In this document: positions 1-5,623 of the stretch, piece after piece
Position numbering within the stretch: the stretch's first letter is position 1
Layout of the letters: every line of letters starts with the position of its first letter
DNA from: an uncultured Clostridia bacterium
Lineage (GTDB): Bacteria; Bacillota; Clostridia; TANB77; CAG-508
DNA: 6,990 nucleotides
Assembly (NCBI GenBank): GCA_944386335.1
Contig: CALXAQ010000066.1
Span: 1 to 6,990, forward strand
Direction of reading: 5' to 3'
Notes under the pieces: generated by a model
What the model saw: only the letters and a program-made list of their open reading frames with translations
Told to the model about the DNA's origin: nothing
The model's database searches: none
Program-made: the position numbers and the translations under genes

Positions 1-1850
1 AAGAAATTGCCTATAGTAAAGCACATGAATTATATGGAGACCCACTTCCAGAAATTGTACAATCCAGACTAGATAAGGAACTAGAATCTATTATAAAAAA
101 TGGATTCTCCGTTATGTATATTATTGCCCAAAAACTAGTGTGGAAATCTAATGAAGATGGCTATATTGTAGGTTCCAGAGGAAGTGTTGGTTCTTCTTTT
201 GTAGCAAATATGACAGGTATTACAGAAGTAAATTCTTTGCCACCACACTATCGTTGTCCGAACTGTAAATATTCTGATTTTACAGACTATGGCTATCAAT
301 GTGGATTTGACTTGCCAGATAAAGATTGCCCAAAATGCGGACATAAAATGGTAAAAGACGGCATAGATATTCCATTTGAAACCTTCTTAGGATTTAATGG
401 AGATATAGAGCCAGATATAGACTTAAACTTCTCAGGAGAGTATCAAGCAAAAGCACACCGCTATACAGAGGTTATTTTCGGAAAAGGTACTACTTTTAAA
501 GCGGGAACCGTTGGCACGGTAGCAGATAAAACAGCTTTTGGTTATGTGAAAAAATATTATGAAGAAAGAGGTATTCCAGTCAATAATGCAGAAGTGCTAC
601 GTGTGGCACAAGGCTGTACAGGAATTAAAAGAACAACAGGTCAGCACCCAGGAGGAATTATTGTTGTGCCAAAGGGAAGAGAAATTTATGAATTTACGCC
701 AGTACAACATCCTGCGGATGACCCGAATTCAGATATTATTACTACCCATTTTGATTACCACTCCATTGACCAAAACTTATTAAAATTAGATATTCTAGGA
801 CACGATGATCCTACCATGATTCGTATGCTATACGATTTAACTGGAATTGACCCAACAAAAGTGCCTTTGGATGATAAAGAAACCATGTCCATTTTTAGTT
901 CTACAAAGGCATTGGGAGTAACACCAGAGCAAATAAAAACAGAAGTAGGAAGTTATGGAATACCAGAGTTTGGAACAAAATTTGTAAGAGGCATGCTTGT
1001 AGATACCAAACCAACTACATTTGACGAGTTAATTCGTATTTCTGGTCTATCCCATGGTACAGATGTATGGCTAGGAAATGCACAAAGTTTAATTGAAGAA
1101 GGAACGGTTACCTTAAATGAGGCAATCTGTTGCCGTGACGATATTATGATTTACTTAATTAAAAAAGGTTTGCCACCAAACCCTGCTTTCAAAATTATGG
1201 AGACAGTGCGTAAAGGAAAAGCATTAAAAGACCCTGCTAAATGGGCAGAATATGTGTCACTTATGAAAGAACATGATGTTCCAGATTGGTATATTAAATC
1301 TTGTGAAAAAATAAAATACATGTTCCCAAAAGCACACGCCGCAGCTTATGTAACTAACGCCTTTCGTATTGCGTGGTTTAAGGTACATCAGCCTAAAGCA
1401 TATTATACTGCTTACTTTACTATTAGGGCAGATGAATTTGATAGTGATATTATGTGCCATGGAGAAGAACGTGTAAAAAATAAAATGAAAGAAATCGATT
1501 TACTAGGCAATAGTGCTACAGCCAAAGATAAAAATATGTATGCTATCTTGGAATTGGTTATGGAAATGTATGAAAGAGGTATTAACTTCTTGCCAATTGA
1601 CCTATATGAATCTCATGCAACCAAATTTAAAATGGAAGAGGATGGCATTAGACCACCACTAAATAGTATACCAGGACTAGGGACTGTGGCAGCAGAGGGA
1701 ATAGATGAAGCGAAAAAAGAAGGCAAATTCATGTCTATTGATGATATGAAAATACGTTCTAAAATAGGAAAATCTGTTGTAGAATTGCTAGATAAAGTAG
1801 GTTGCTTAAAAGGGATGAGTCAAAGTAACCAAATGAGTTTGTTTGGATAA
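1..1850 (+). CDS. polC: DNA polymerase III alpha subunit, PolC type (3' part, 5' end outside window)
   Basis: This is the replicative polymerase of low-GC Gram-positive bacteria, extending DNA at the fork in complex with the beta clamp. The frame is open from the left edge (first whole codon at 3), giving the last 615 residues of a protein usually about 1,430 long; the exonuclease and N-terminal domains lie outside. Visible in order: a GSRGSVGSS nucleotide-handling motif (about nt 171-197); a zinc-binding insert with two CPxC pairs (about 255-341); the catalytic motif PDIDLNFSGE with both metal-binding aspartates at 414-422; SGLSHGTDVW; MFPKAHAAAY; a helix-hairpin-helix region around SIPGLGTVAAEGI; and a final QMSLFG beta-clamp binding motif (1830-1847), as in other PolC proteins. 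The catalytic motifs present look intact. No terminator follows, so transcription probably runs into the next gene. Identity is near certain; only the missing 5' part is unseen. Confidence 0.98.
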   Translation, partial: EIAYSKAHELYGDPLPEIVQSRLDKELESIIKNGFSVMYIIAQKLVWKSNEDGYIVGSRGSVGSSFVANMTGITEVNSLPPHYRCPNCKYSDFTDYGYQCGFDLPDKDCPKCGHKMVKDGIDIPFETFLGFNGDIEPDIDLNFSGEYQAKAHRYTEVIFGKGTTFKAGTVGTVADKTAFGYVKKYYEERGIPVNNAEVLRVAQGCTGIKRTTGQHPGGIIVVPKGREIYEFTPVQHPADDPNSDIITTHFDYHSIDQNLLKLDILGHDDPTMIRMLYDLTGIDPTKVPLDDKETMSIFSSTKALGVTPEQIKTEVGSYGIPEFGTKFVRGMLVDTKPTTFDELIRISGLSHGTDVWLGNAQSLIEEGTVTLNEAICCRDDIMIYLIKKGLPPNPAFKIMETVRKGKALKDPAKWAEYVSLMKEHDVPDWYIKSCEKIKYMFPKAHAAAYVTNAFRIAWFKVHQPKAYYTAYFTIRADEFDSDIMCHGEERVKNKMKEIDLLGNSATAKDKNMYAILELVMEMYERGINFLPIDLYESHATKFKMEEDGIRPPLNSIPGLGTVAAEGIDEAKKEGKFMSIDDMKIRSKIGKSVVELLDKVGCLKGMSQSNQMSLFG

Positions 1851-1883
1851 AAAGACGATTTAAGAGAGAAAAGGAGAATAGAA

Positions 1884-2195
1884 ATGCTAAATAACACCAT
1901 ACCATTAGGAGAAATATTTACACTTTCCAATATCATTTGCTATTTGTTGGTTATTAATATAATTACATTTTTAGCAATGTGGATAGATAAAAGAAAAGCC
2001 CAAAAAGGAAGCTGGAGAATTAGTGAAAAAGCACTATTTACCCTTGTGTTATTAGGTGGTGGAGTAGGAGGCATTTTAGGAATGTATATCTTCCACCACA
2101 AAACACAAAAACCAAGATTTGTAGTAGGTTTCCCTTTTATATTGCTATTTGAAATAGCTGTTGGAATCTTTTTATATTTTCAATTTTGGCACTAA
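1884..2195 (+). CDS. DUF1294 family small membrane protein
   Basis: A 103-residue integral membrane protein of unknown function. It carries the hallmarks of DUF1294 (YsdA-like): a first membrane helix (about residues 14-33) running into a DKRKAQ motif at 35-40, then WRISE at 44-48, a glycine-rich second helix (GGGVGGILGM, 58-67), the signature HHKTQKPRF at 71-79, and a final helix (about 82-101). Length and motif order fit the family, so it looks complete. The ATG at 1884 is set by AAGGAG at 1871-1876, 7 nt upstream. It starts 33 nt after polC stops, with no terminator or clear promoter between, so read-through from polC is likely. Family assignment rests on motif recall; a function should not be inferred. 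Confidence 0.85.
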   Translation: MLNNTIPLGEIFTLSNIICYLLVINIITFLAMWIDKRKAQKGSWRISEKALFTLVLLGGGVGGILGMYIFHHKTQKPRFVVGFPFILLFEIAVGIFLYFQFWH

Positions 2196-2236
2196 ATATA
2201 ATCATAAGCATAAATCAAGAAAAGAGAGCATACAAT

Positions 2237-2279
2237 GAAGTAACCTATAACAAAATTTTAAGAAAATCTTAAGAAAAAA
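2237..2279 (+). promoter_or_regulatory. Phased A-rich direct repeats upstream of promoter (possible regulator site or UP-type element)
   Basis: Two copies of TTAAGAAAA start at 2259 and 2270. A weaker copy (ATAACAAAA) starts at 2248 and a poorer one (TGAAGTAAC) at 2237. All are exactly 11 bp apart, and the last one ends just before the -35 box at 2280. Direct 6-7 bp repeats at 11-bp spacing are typical of OmpR/PhoB-type response regulator sites. Phased A-tracts at one helical turn can also bend DNA or act as an UP element. The sequence cannot decide between these. Confidence 0.4.
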
Positions 2280-2308
2280 TTGACGAAATTTGTAAGCTAT
2301 GATATTAT
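2280..2308 (+). promoter_or_regulatory. Sigma-A type promoter with extended -10, for the DUF4282-like gene
   Basis: TTGACG at 2280-2285, a 17-bp spacer, then TATTAT at 2303-2308, preceded by a TGn extension (T2300, G2301). Predicted start of transcription is near 2315, giving a short leader before the ATG at 2339. This is one of the best promoter matches in the window. Confidence 0.8.
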
Positions 2309-2338
2309 GTAGAAAAATAAAAAGAGGAGGGAAAAATA

Positions 2339-2764
2339 ATGTATAGTAGTTCATCATCTTATTTAAGAGACGTAGATAGCATAGTAGGAAATTCTGTATG
2401 GCTAATTATATCTTTAGTTTTAGCTATCGTAGGAGGTATTTTAATATATTTTCTATTTTTAAGCCGAAAGAATGATGGAAAATTTACAGGTTTTGCAGGA
2501 TGGCTATACGATTTCTTATCATTCAAAAAAATGTTTTTAGAAGCATTACTAAAAATTACATATCTAGTTGTAGCTATCTATATTACCTTATCATCATTTG
2601 CTATTATAGGTTATAACTTCTTAGGATTCTTATCAGCATTAATTATAGGAAACCTAATAGCAAGAGTTGTTTATGAATTTTCACTAATTCTATTAGTTAT
2701 TTGTAGAAATACTACAGAGATTGCTAGAAATACAAAAAAATCTTCTAACGAAGAAAACAAATAA
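2339..2764 (+). CDS. Small membrane protein, DUF4282-like
   Basis: A 141-residue predicted membrane protein of unknown function. After a serine-rich start there is a first membrane helix (about residues 20-42), a charged loop, and then a block resembling DUF4282: YDFLSFKKMF (57-66), a second helix (about 70-91), a third helix (about 94-121) containing IARVVYEF, and a tail with RNTTEIARNTKK. The conserved R-x-x-YE and the 'NT-EI' ending drive the family call; the extra first helix and serine-rich start are less typical. The start is fixed by GAGGAGGG at 2324-2331, 7 nt before the ATG. The gene is a single-gene unit: its own strong promoter lies at 2280-2308 and an intrinsic terminator starts 17 nt after the stop. 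It is likely complete. Confidence 0.8.
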   Translation: MYSSSSSYLRDVDSIVGNSVWLIISLVLAIVGGILIYFLFLSRKNDGKFTGFAGWLYDFLSFKKMFLEALLKITYLVVAIYITLSSFAIIGYNFLGFLSALIIGNLIARVVYEFSLILLVICRNTTEIARNTKKSSNEENK

Positions 2765-2780
2765 GATAAAAAAATAAAAA

Positions 2781-2809
2781 TGCCAGAATTCTATTTCTGG
2801 TGTTTTTTT
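2781..2809 (+). terminator. Intrinsic terminator after the DUF4282-like gene
   Basis: The arm TGCCAGAA (2781-2788) pairs with TTCTGGTG (2795-2802) using two G-U pairs at the base. The loop is 6 nt, and seven T follow (2803-2809). A-rich sequence before the left arm can extend pairing with the T-run, so it could also work weakly on the other strand. Confidence 0.85.
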
Positions 2810-2815
2810 GTGATT

Positions 2816-2848
2816 ATCTGCCCAAAATCCCCAACCCTTTTGGCAGAT
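2816..2848. other. GC-rich bulged hairpin, not a terminator
   Basis: ATCTGCC (2816-2822), a bulged C, then AAAA (2824-2827) pair with TTTTGGCAGAT (2838-2848). That gives 11 bp around a 10-nt C-rich loop (TCCCCAACCC). It lies in an AT-rich intergenic stretch between a terminator and the next promoter. No T-run follows on either strand, so transcription termination does not explain it. It could be an operator, a structured RNA end or a repeat unit. Confidence 0.5.
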
Positions 2849-2873
2849 GTCCACATGAAAAACATAAAAAAAG

Positions 2874-2902
2874 TATACATTTTAAAAAAGAAATGGTATA
2901 AT
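2874..2902 (+). promoter_or_regulatory. Extended -10 promoter for the HD-domain gene
   Basis: TATAAT at 2897-2902 is preceded by TGG (2894-2896). A weak -35 (TATACA, 2874-2879; four of six consensus bases) lies 17 bp upstream. The perfect extended -10 is likely to carry the activity. Predicted transcripts start near 2909, leaving a leader of about 80 nt before the ATG at 2988. Confidence 0.7.
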
Positions 2903-2987
2903 CATATAGCAAGCAAAAAAGAATAGATATGAAGGATATAAAAAGAGGATATACTGGTAGAATATTAGAAGAAGGGGAAGAAGAGAG

Positions 2988-3518
2988 ATGAAGGAACAGT
3001 TTATTAGATTATTGCAAGAAATACCAAGGGAAGGAATAGATAAATTAATTGAATTTTTAAAAGCTTCCGATTTTTTTGAGGCACCAGCTAGTACCAGATT
3101 TCATGGAGCATTTCAAGGCGGACTGCTAGCACATAGTATGAAAGTATATGAAATTTTAAAAACAAAAACATCAGACTCTGATTCTGTTAGAATTATTGCA
3201 TTGTTACATGATATATGCAAAGCAAATTATTATAAAACAGATTATCGTAATGCTAAAAATGAATTAGGAGTATGGGAAAAAGTACCTTATTATACAGTAG
3301 ATGATACGATTCCGTATGGGCATGGAGAAAAATCTGTTATGATGTTATCCGAGTTTATTAAATTAACCAACGAAGAAAAGTATGCTATTCGTTGGCACAT
3401 GGGATTTACAGAACCAAAAGAATTATATGGAACGATAGGTCTTGCTTATAAAAAATATCCTATTGCTTTATTAACACATGAAGCAGATTTAGAAGCTAGC
3501 TATTTTTATGATATATAA
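2988..3518 (+). CDS. Stand-alone HD-domain phosphohydrolase
   Basis: A 176-residue soluble protein made almost entirely of one HD domain, the metal-dependent fold that cleaves phosphate ester bonds in nucleotides or nucleic acids. The metal-binding set is visible: H49 in GGLLAHS, H74-D75 in ALLHDICK, H112 in YGHGEKS, H137 in IRWHMG and D167 in THEADLEA. The block between (KTDYRNAKNELGVWEKVPYY, then VDDTIPYGHGEKS) matches a family I remember from Clostridia and their phages, where substrates are not established; the first HD part also recalls YhaM-type exonucleases. No signal peptide or membrane segment is seen. The ATG at 2988 has a purine-rich site (AAGGGG at 2972-2977). A promoter lies at 2874-2902. 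No terminator separates it from the hemolysin III gene 109 nt later. The domain call is firm; the substrate is unknown. Confidence 0.9.
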   Translation: MKEQFIRLLQEIPREGIDKLIEFLKASDFFEAPASTRFHGAFQGGLLAHSMKVYEILKTKTSDSDSVRIIALLHDICKANYYKTDYRNAKNELGVWEKVPYYTVDDTIPYGHGEKSVMMLSEFIKLTNEEKYAIRWHMGFTEPKELYGTIGLAYKKYPIALLTHEADLEASYFYDI

Positions 3519-3546
3519 GAGGAAATTTAATAGAAAAAGAATAAAA

Positions 3547-3575
3547 TTAAAAAGGAAAAGGAAAAATGATATAAA
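3547..3575 (+). promoter_or_regulatory. Weak candidate promoter before the hemolysin III gene
   Basis: TTAAAA (3547-3552) and TATAAA (3570-3575) are 17 bp apart, with TGA just before the -10. The region is so A-rich that a match of this quality can arise by chance, and read-through from the HD gene is an equal possibility. Confidence 0.3.
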
Positions 3576-3627
3576 AGAAAGGGAAAATAAAAGGTGTGTT
3601 CCAAATCATAACAAGGAGGATAAAAAA

Positions 3628-4291
3628 ATGAAAAAAGTGAAAGATCCAGTTAGTCGGTTATTCTCATTTAATAGGAACAGTTTTAGCGATAGCAGGATTA
3701 GTTCTTTTAATTGTATATTCTGCTCTTTATGGAGAAGGGGCATGGGATGTAGTATCTTTTACTATTTTTGGAGTAGCACTTGTGTTACTGTATCTTTTTA
3801 GTACACTATATCATTTGTTAAATTTAGGCCCAAAAGGGACAAATGTATTTCGTAAATTTGACCATATGATGATATATATATTAATTGCAGCTACTTATAC
3901 TCCAATATGTTTAGGTCCTTTAAGAGGACCTTGGGGATGGAGCATTTTTGGAGTAGTATGGGGATTGGCTATTTTGGGAATTATTTTAACAGCAGTATGG
4001 ATAAAGGCACCAAGATGGCTCACTACAAGTATTTATGTGGGAATGGGATGGTTAGTAATGATTATGGCATATCCATTACTAAAAACATTTCAAGAATTAA
4101 ATGCACTTCCGTCCCTTTTGTGGTTATTAGCAGGAGGCATTTTCTATACTATAGGAGGCATTATTTATGGTCTAAAAAAAGCACCTCTTACTACGAAGCA
4201 TTTTGGATTTCATGAAATTTTTCATATTTTTGTTATGTTAGGAAGCTTTTGTCAATTTTGGTTTATATTCCATTACTTATTGTATATATAG
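3628..4291 (+). pseudogene. Hemolysin III / PAQR family membrane protein, interrupted by a +1 frameshift
   Basis: The gene for a seven-helix membrane protein of the hemolysin III (YqfA-like) branch of the PAQR/CREST superfamily, whose bacterial role is poorly defined. The start is clear: AAGGAGGA at 3613-3620, 7 nt before ATG 3628, encoding MKKVKDPVS, the usual N-terminus. At 3655 an extra C makes CGG and shifts the frame; skipping it gives GYSHLIG and then an unbroken second frame to TAG at 4289-4291. Joined, the product would be 220 residues, the normal family length. The body holds the expected metal-site motifs: STLYH, FRKFDHMMIY and HEIFH near the end. The original frame runs to a stop at 3799-3801 without homology. 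It could be a real mutation, a base-calling error, or less likely programmed frameshifting. A GTG at 3782 starts the remaining frame, but it has no good ribosome site and would lose the first helix. Confidence 0.88.
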
Positions 4292-4335
4292 GACTGTAAT
4301 TTAGGGACGTTCTTTAAATAACAAAACAATTATAA

Positions 4336-4455
4336 ATGATAGAAAATTATATAAATGGAACCATATGGAAATATTTTATGAACAATAAATATGTGAAAGA
4401 AGGATTAAAAAAATTAGGCTTTGTAAATAGTAAGGAAAAAATTACTGTAAAATAG
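4336..4455 (+). CDS. Orphan small ORF, 39 codons (doubtful)
   Basis: A lysine-rich, unrecognised 39-residue ORF (begins MIENYINGTIWKYF, ends SKEKITVK). A stop codon lies directly before its ATG and there is no ribosome binding site, so it may not be translated. It is the only notable reading frame in the 246 nt between the hemolysin III gene and the DUF2569 remnant. Its mixed polar and aromatic composition looks more like a piece of a former protein than random AT-rich translation, but that is only an impression. Confidence 0.2.
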   Translation: MIENYINGTIWKYFMNNKYVKEGLKKLGFVNSKEKITVK

Positions 4456-4477
4456 AGTTAAACTTAATATAAAAAAA

Positions 4478-4517
4478 GTAAAAGGCTACAAAATGATATT
4501 GTTTTGTAGCCTTTTAC
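4478..4517. terminator. Bidirectional intrinsic terminator, 16-bp perfect stem
   Basis: The left arm (4478-4493, GTAAAAGGCTACAAAA) and right arm (4502-4517) are perfect reverse complements around an 8-nt loop. Seven A at 4471-4477 become a T-run for minus-strand transcription, so termination of the DUF2569 remnant is best supported. On the + strand the TTTT inside the right arm after GGCTAC/GTAGCC gives a weaker U-tract. It lies between two converging genes, where a shared terminator is expected. Confidence 0.85.
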
Positions 4518-4537
4518 CATTGGTGTTATGGATATGA

Positions 4538-4804
4538 CTAATTAGTATAATAACTCTTTACTCTTATAGATTTTCTAAAATAACTGATCCAAATAACAGC
4601 ATATAGTACATTGGGAATAATGAGTACCATTTCTTGTACATAGTAAGTACTATTATAAATATAAGAAGCATCGAAAAAAGAGTAAATAATACGTAATAAA
4701 CATAGTACAATAGTGATTGCGGCAAGAAAACTCAAATTACGAATAACTTTTTTAGGAGTTTCTCTTGTTATGTAAAAAATACTATTGTAGTATACGTTAA
4801 AAAG
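4538..4804 (-). pseudogene. DUF2569-like membrane protein, 5'-truncated remnant
   Basis: The minus-strand frame is open from 4804 down to a stop at 4540-4538, about 88 residues, with two membrane segments and the ending AVIWISYFRKSIRVKSYY. This resembles the C-terminus of DUF2569 proteins (WIPYFLKSKRVK-type), a family of unknown function usually about 130-150 residues long. The frame has no ATG or GTG start; the only usual start is a TTG at 4735, without a ribosome binding site. That start would cut off TRETPKKVIRN, which looks like the family's loop before a helix. The stop at 4807-4805 and the lack of recognisable N-terminal half indicate loss of the 5' end. A terminator for it lies at 4517-4478. 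If the TTG is used, the product would be 65 residues (4538-4735). Family call is moderate; truncation is well supported. Confidence 0.55.
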
Positions 4805-4809
4805 TTATT
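4742..4809. repeat. 11-bp inverted repeat pair flanking the ABC operon's upstream region
   Basis: AATAACTTTTT (4742-4752) is exactly complementary to AAAAAGTTATT (4799-4809). The arms are separated by 46 bp that contain a second dyad (4779-4793). The right arm reaches the first bases of the -35 box of the ABC promoter. It may be operator arms, terminal repeats of a tiny inserted element, or chance in AT-rich DNA. Confidence 0.4.
4779..4793. promoter_or_regulatory. Dyad ATACTA-TTG-TAGTAT, possible operator
   Basis: Six-base arms (4779-4784 and 4788-4793) flank a 3-base centre, 14 bp upstream of the -35 box of the ABC operon. Position and symmetry fit a binding site for a dimeric regulator, but no regulator gene is present in the window and the arms are short. 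Confidence 0.3.
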
Positions 4810-4836
4810 GATAAATGCTATATTTTATGGTATTAT
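4808..4836 (+). promoter_or_regulatory. Extended -10 promoter of the ABC exporter operon
   Basis: TTGATA (4808-4813), a 17-bp spacer and TATTAT (4831-4836), with TGG directly before the -10. Predicted start is near 4843, giving a leader of about 22 nt to the ATG at 4865. The TTG at 4808 that would extend the ORF lies in this -35 box, which supports the later start. Confidence 0.8.
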
Positions 4837-4864
4837 TTTAGCAGATAAGAGAAAGGAGAAAGTA

Positions 4865-5623
4865 ATGATTAGAGTAGAGCATATAACCAAAAAATTTGTT
4901 AGGAATAAAAATAAAAGTGAAAAAGAAGAATTTTATGCAGACAAAGATATTACATTTGAGGCAAATAGTGGAGAAATTATTGGAATACTTGGACCAAATG
5001 GTGCTGGAAAAACCACTCTGTTAAGAATGATAGCAGGGATATTAGAACCGACAGCAGGAAAAATTACTTTTGATGGAATGAATTATAAAAATAATGAAAT
5101 TGAAATAAAGCAAAGGATTGCTTATTTATCGGGTAATACAAAAATATATGATACGTTATCTACATACGAATTATTAAAAATGTGTTGTGATTTATATGGC
5201 GTAGATAAAGAAAAAAGTGAGGATAGAATAAAAGAAATTACAAAAGTATTAGGAATGGAATCATTTTTATATAATAAAATTGCAAATTTATCAACAGGTC
5301 AAACTCAAAAAGTAAATTTGGCAAGATGCTTAGTACACGATCCACAATATTACATTTTGGATGAGGCAACAACAGGATTAGATATTATATCTAGCCAAAT
5401 TATATTAAACTTTATTAAGGAAGAAAGAGATAGAGGAAAATCGATACTTTACTCTACACATTACATGGAAGAAGCAGAAAATATATGTAATAAAGTTATC
5501 ATGATTCATAAAGGAAAGGTTGTCAAAACTGGAAGCCCTGATGGAATAAAAAAAGATACAAATACCACAAACTTAAGAGATGCTTTTTTTACAATAATTG
5601 GAGGTGCTTCAAATGAAGAATAA
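4865..5623 (+). CDS. natA: ABC transporter ATP-binding protein, NatA-like
   Basis: The ATPase half of an ABC-2 type exporter, 252 residues, cytoplasmic and expected to pair with the permease that follows. Walker A is GPNGAGKTT (43-51), the signature is LSTGQTQK (142-149), Walker B is YYILDE (162-167) with catalytic E167, the D-loop is GLD (171-173) and the switch histidine is H199 in YSTHYMEE. The usual Q-loop glutamine is replaced (YLSGNTKIYDTLS); that block resembles NatA-type ATPases, in which I recall the same pattern. The proline after the Walker B glutamate is alanine (DEATTGLD). The start is set by AAAGGAG at 4852-4858, 6 nt before the ATG. It overlaps the permease by 11 nt, implying translational coupling. 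NatAB of Bacillus exports sodium; the substrate here is unproven and the symbol marks family resemblance only. Confidence 0.93.
   Translation: MIRVEHITKKFVRNKNKSEKEEFYADKDITFEANSGEIIGILGPNGAGKTTLLRMIAGILEPTAGKITFDGMNYKNNEIEIKQRIAYLSGNTKIYDTLSTYELLKMCCDLYGVDKEKSEDRIKEITKVLGMESFLYNKIANLSTGQTQKVNLARCLVHDPQYYILDEATTGLDIISSQIILNFIKEERDRGKSILYSTHYMEEAENICNKVIMIHKGKVVKTGSPDGIKKDTNTTNLRDAFFTIIGGASNEE

Noticed and set aside
135..1460. Minus-strand frames at 135-344 and 1257-1460 and a + frame at 559-783
   Set aside because: They are antisense or shifted shadows of polC, without ribosome sites or recognisable protein content.
3508..3801. 97-codon + strand frame overlapping the end of the HD gene and the start of the hemolysin III gene
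   Set aside because: It joins lysine/arginine-rich translation of an A-rich gap to the true hemolysin III N-terminus and then out-of-frame sequence. Only codons 3628-3654 in it are real coding sequence.
3913..3931. Inverted repeat AGGTCCT-5 nt-AGGACCT
   Set aside because: It lies inside the hemolysin III coding body, where it encodes the Gly-Pro-Leu-Arg-Gly-Pro turn; the symmetry follows from the GP codons.
3907..4215. 102-codon + strand frame inside the hemolysin III body
   Set aside because: It overlaps the frame that encodes all the PAQR motifs, has no ribosome site, and its translation resembles no protein family.
4808..4864. TTG start giving the ABC ATPase 19 extra N-terminal residues
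   Set aside because: The TTG lies in the -35 box of the promoter and has no ribosome site, whereas ATG 4865 has AAAGGAG at the right distance and gives the normal NatA-type N-terminus.
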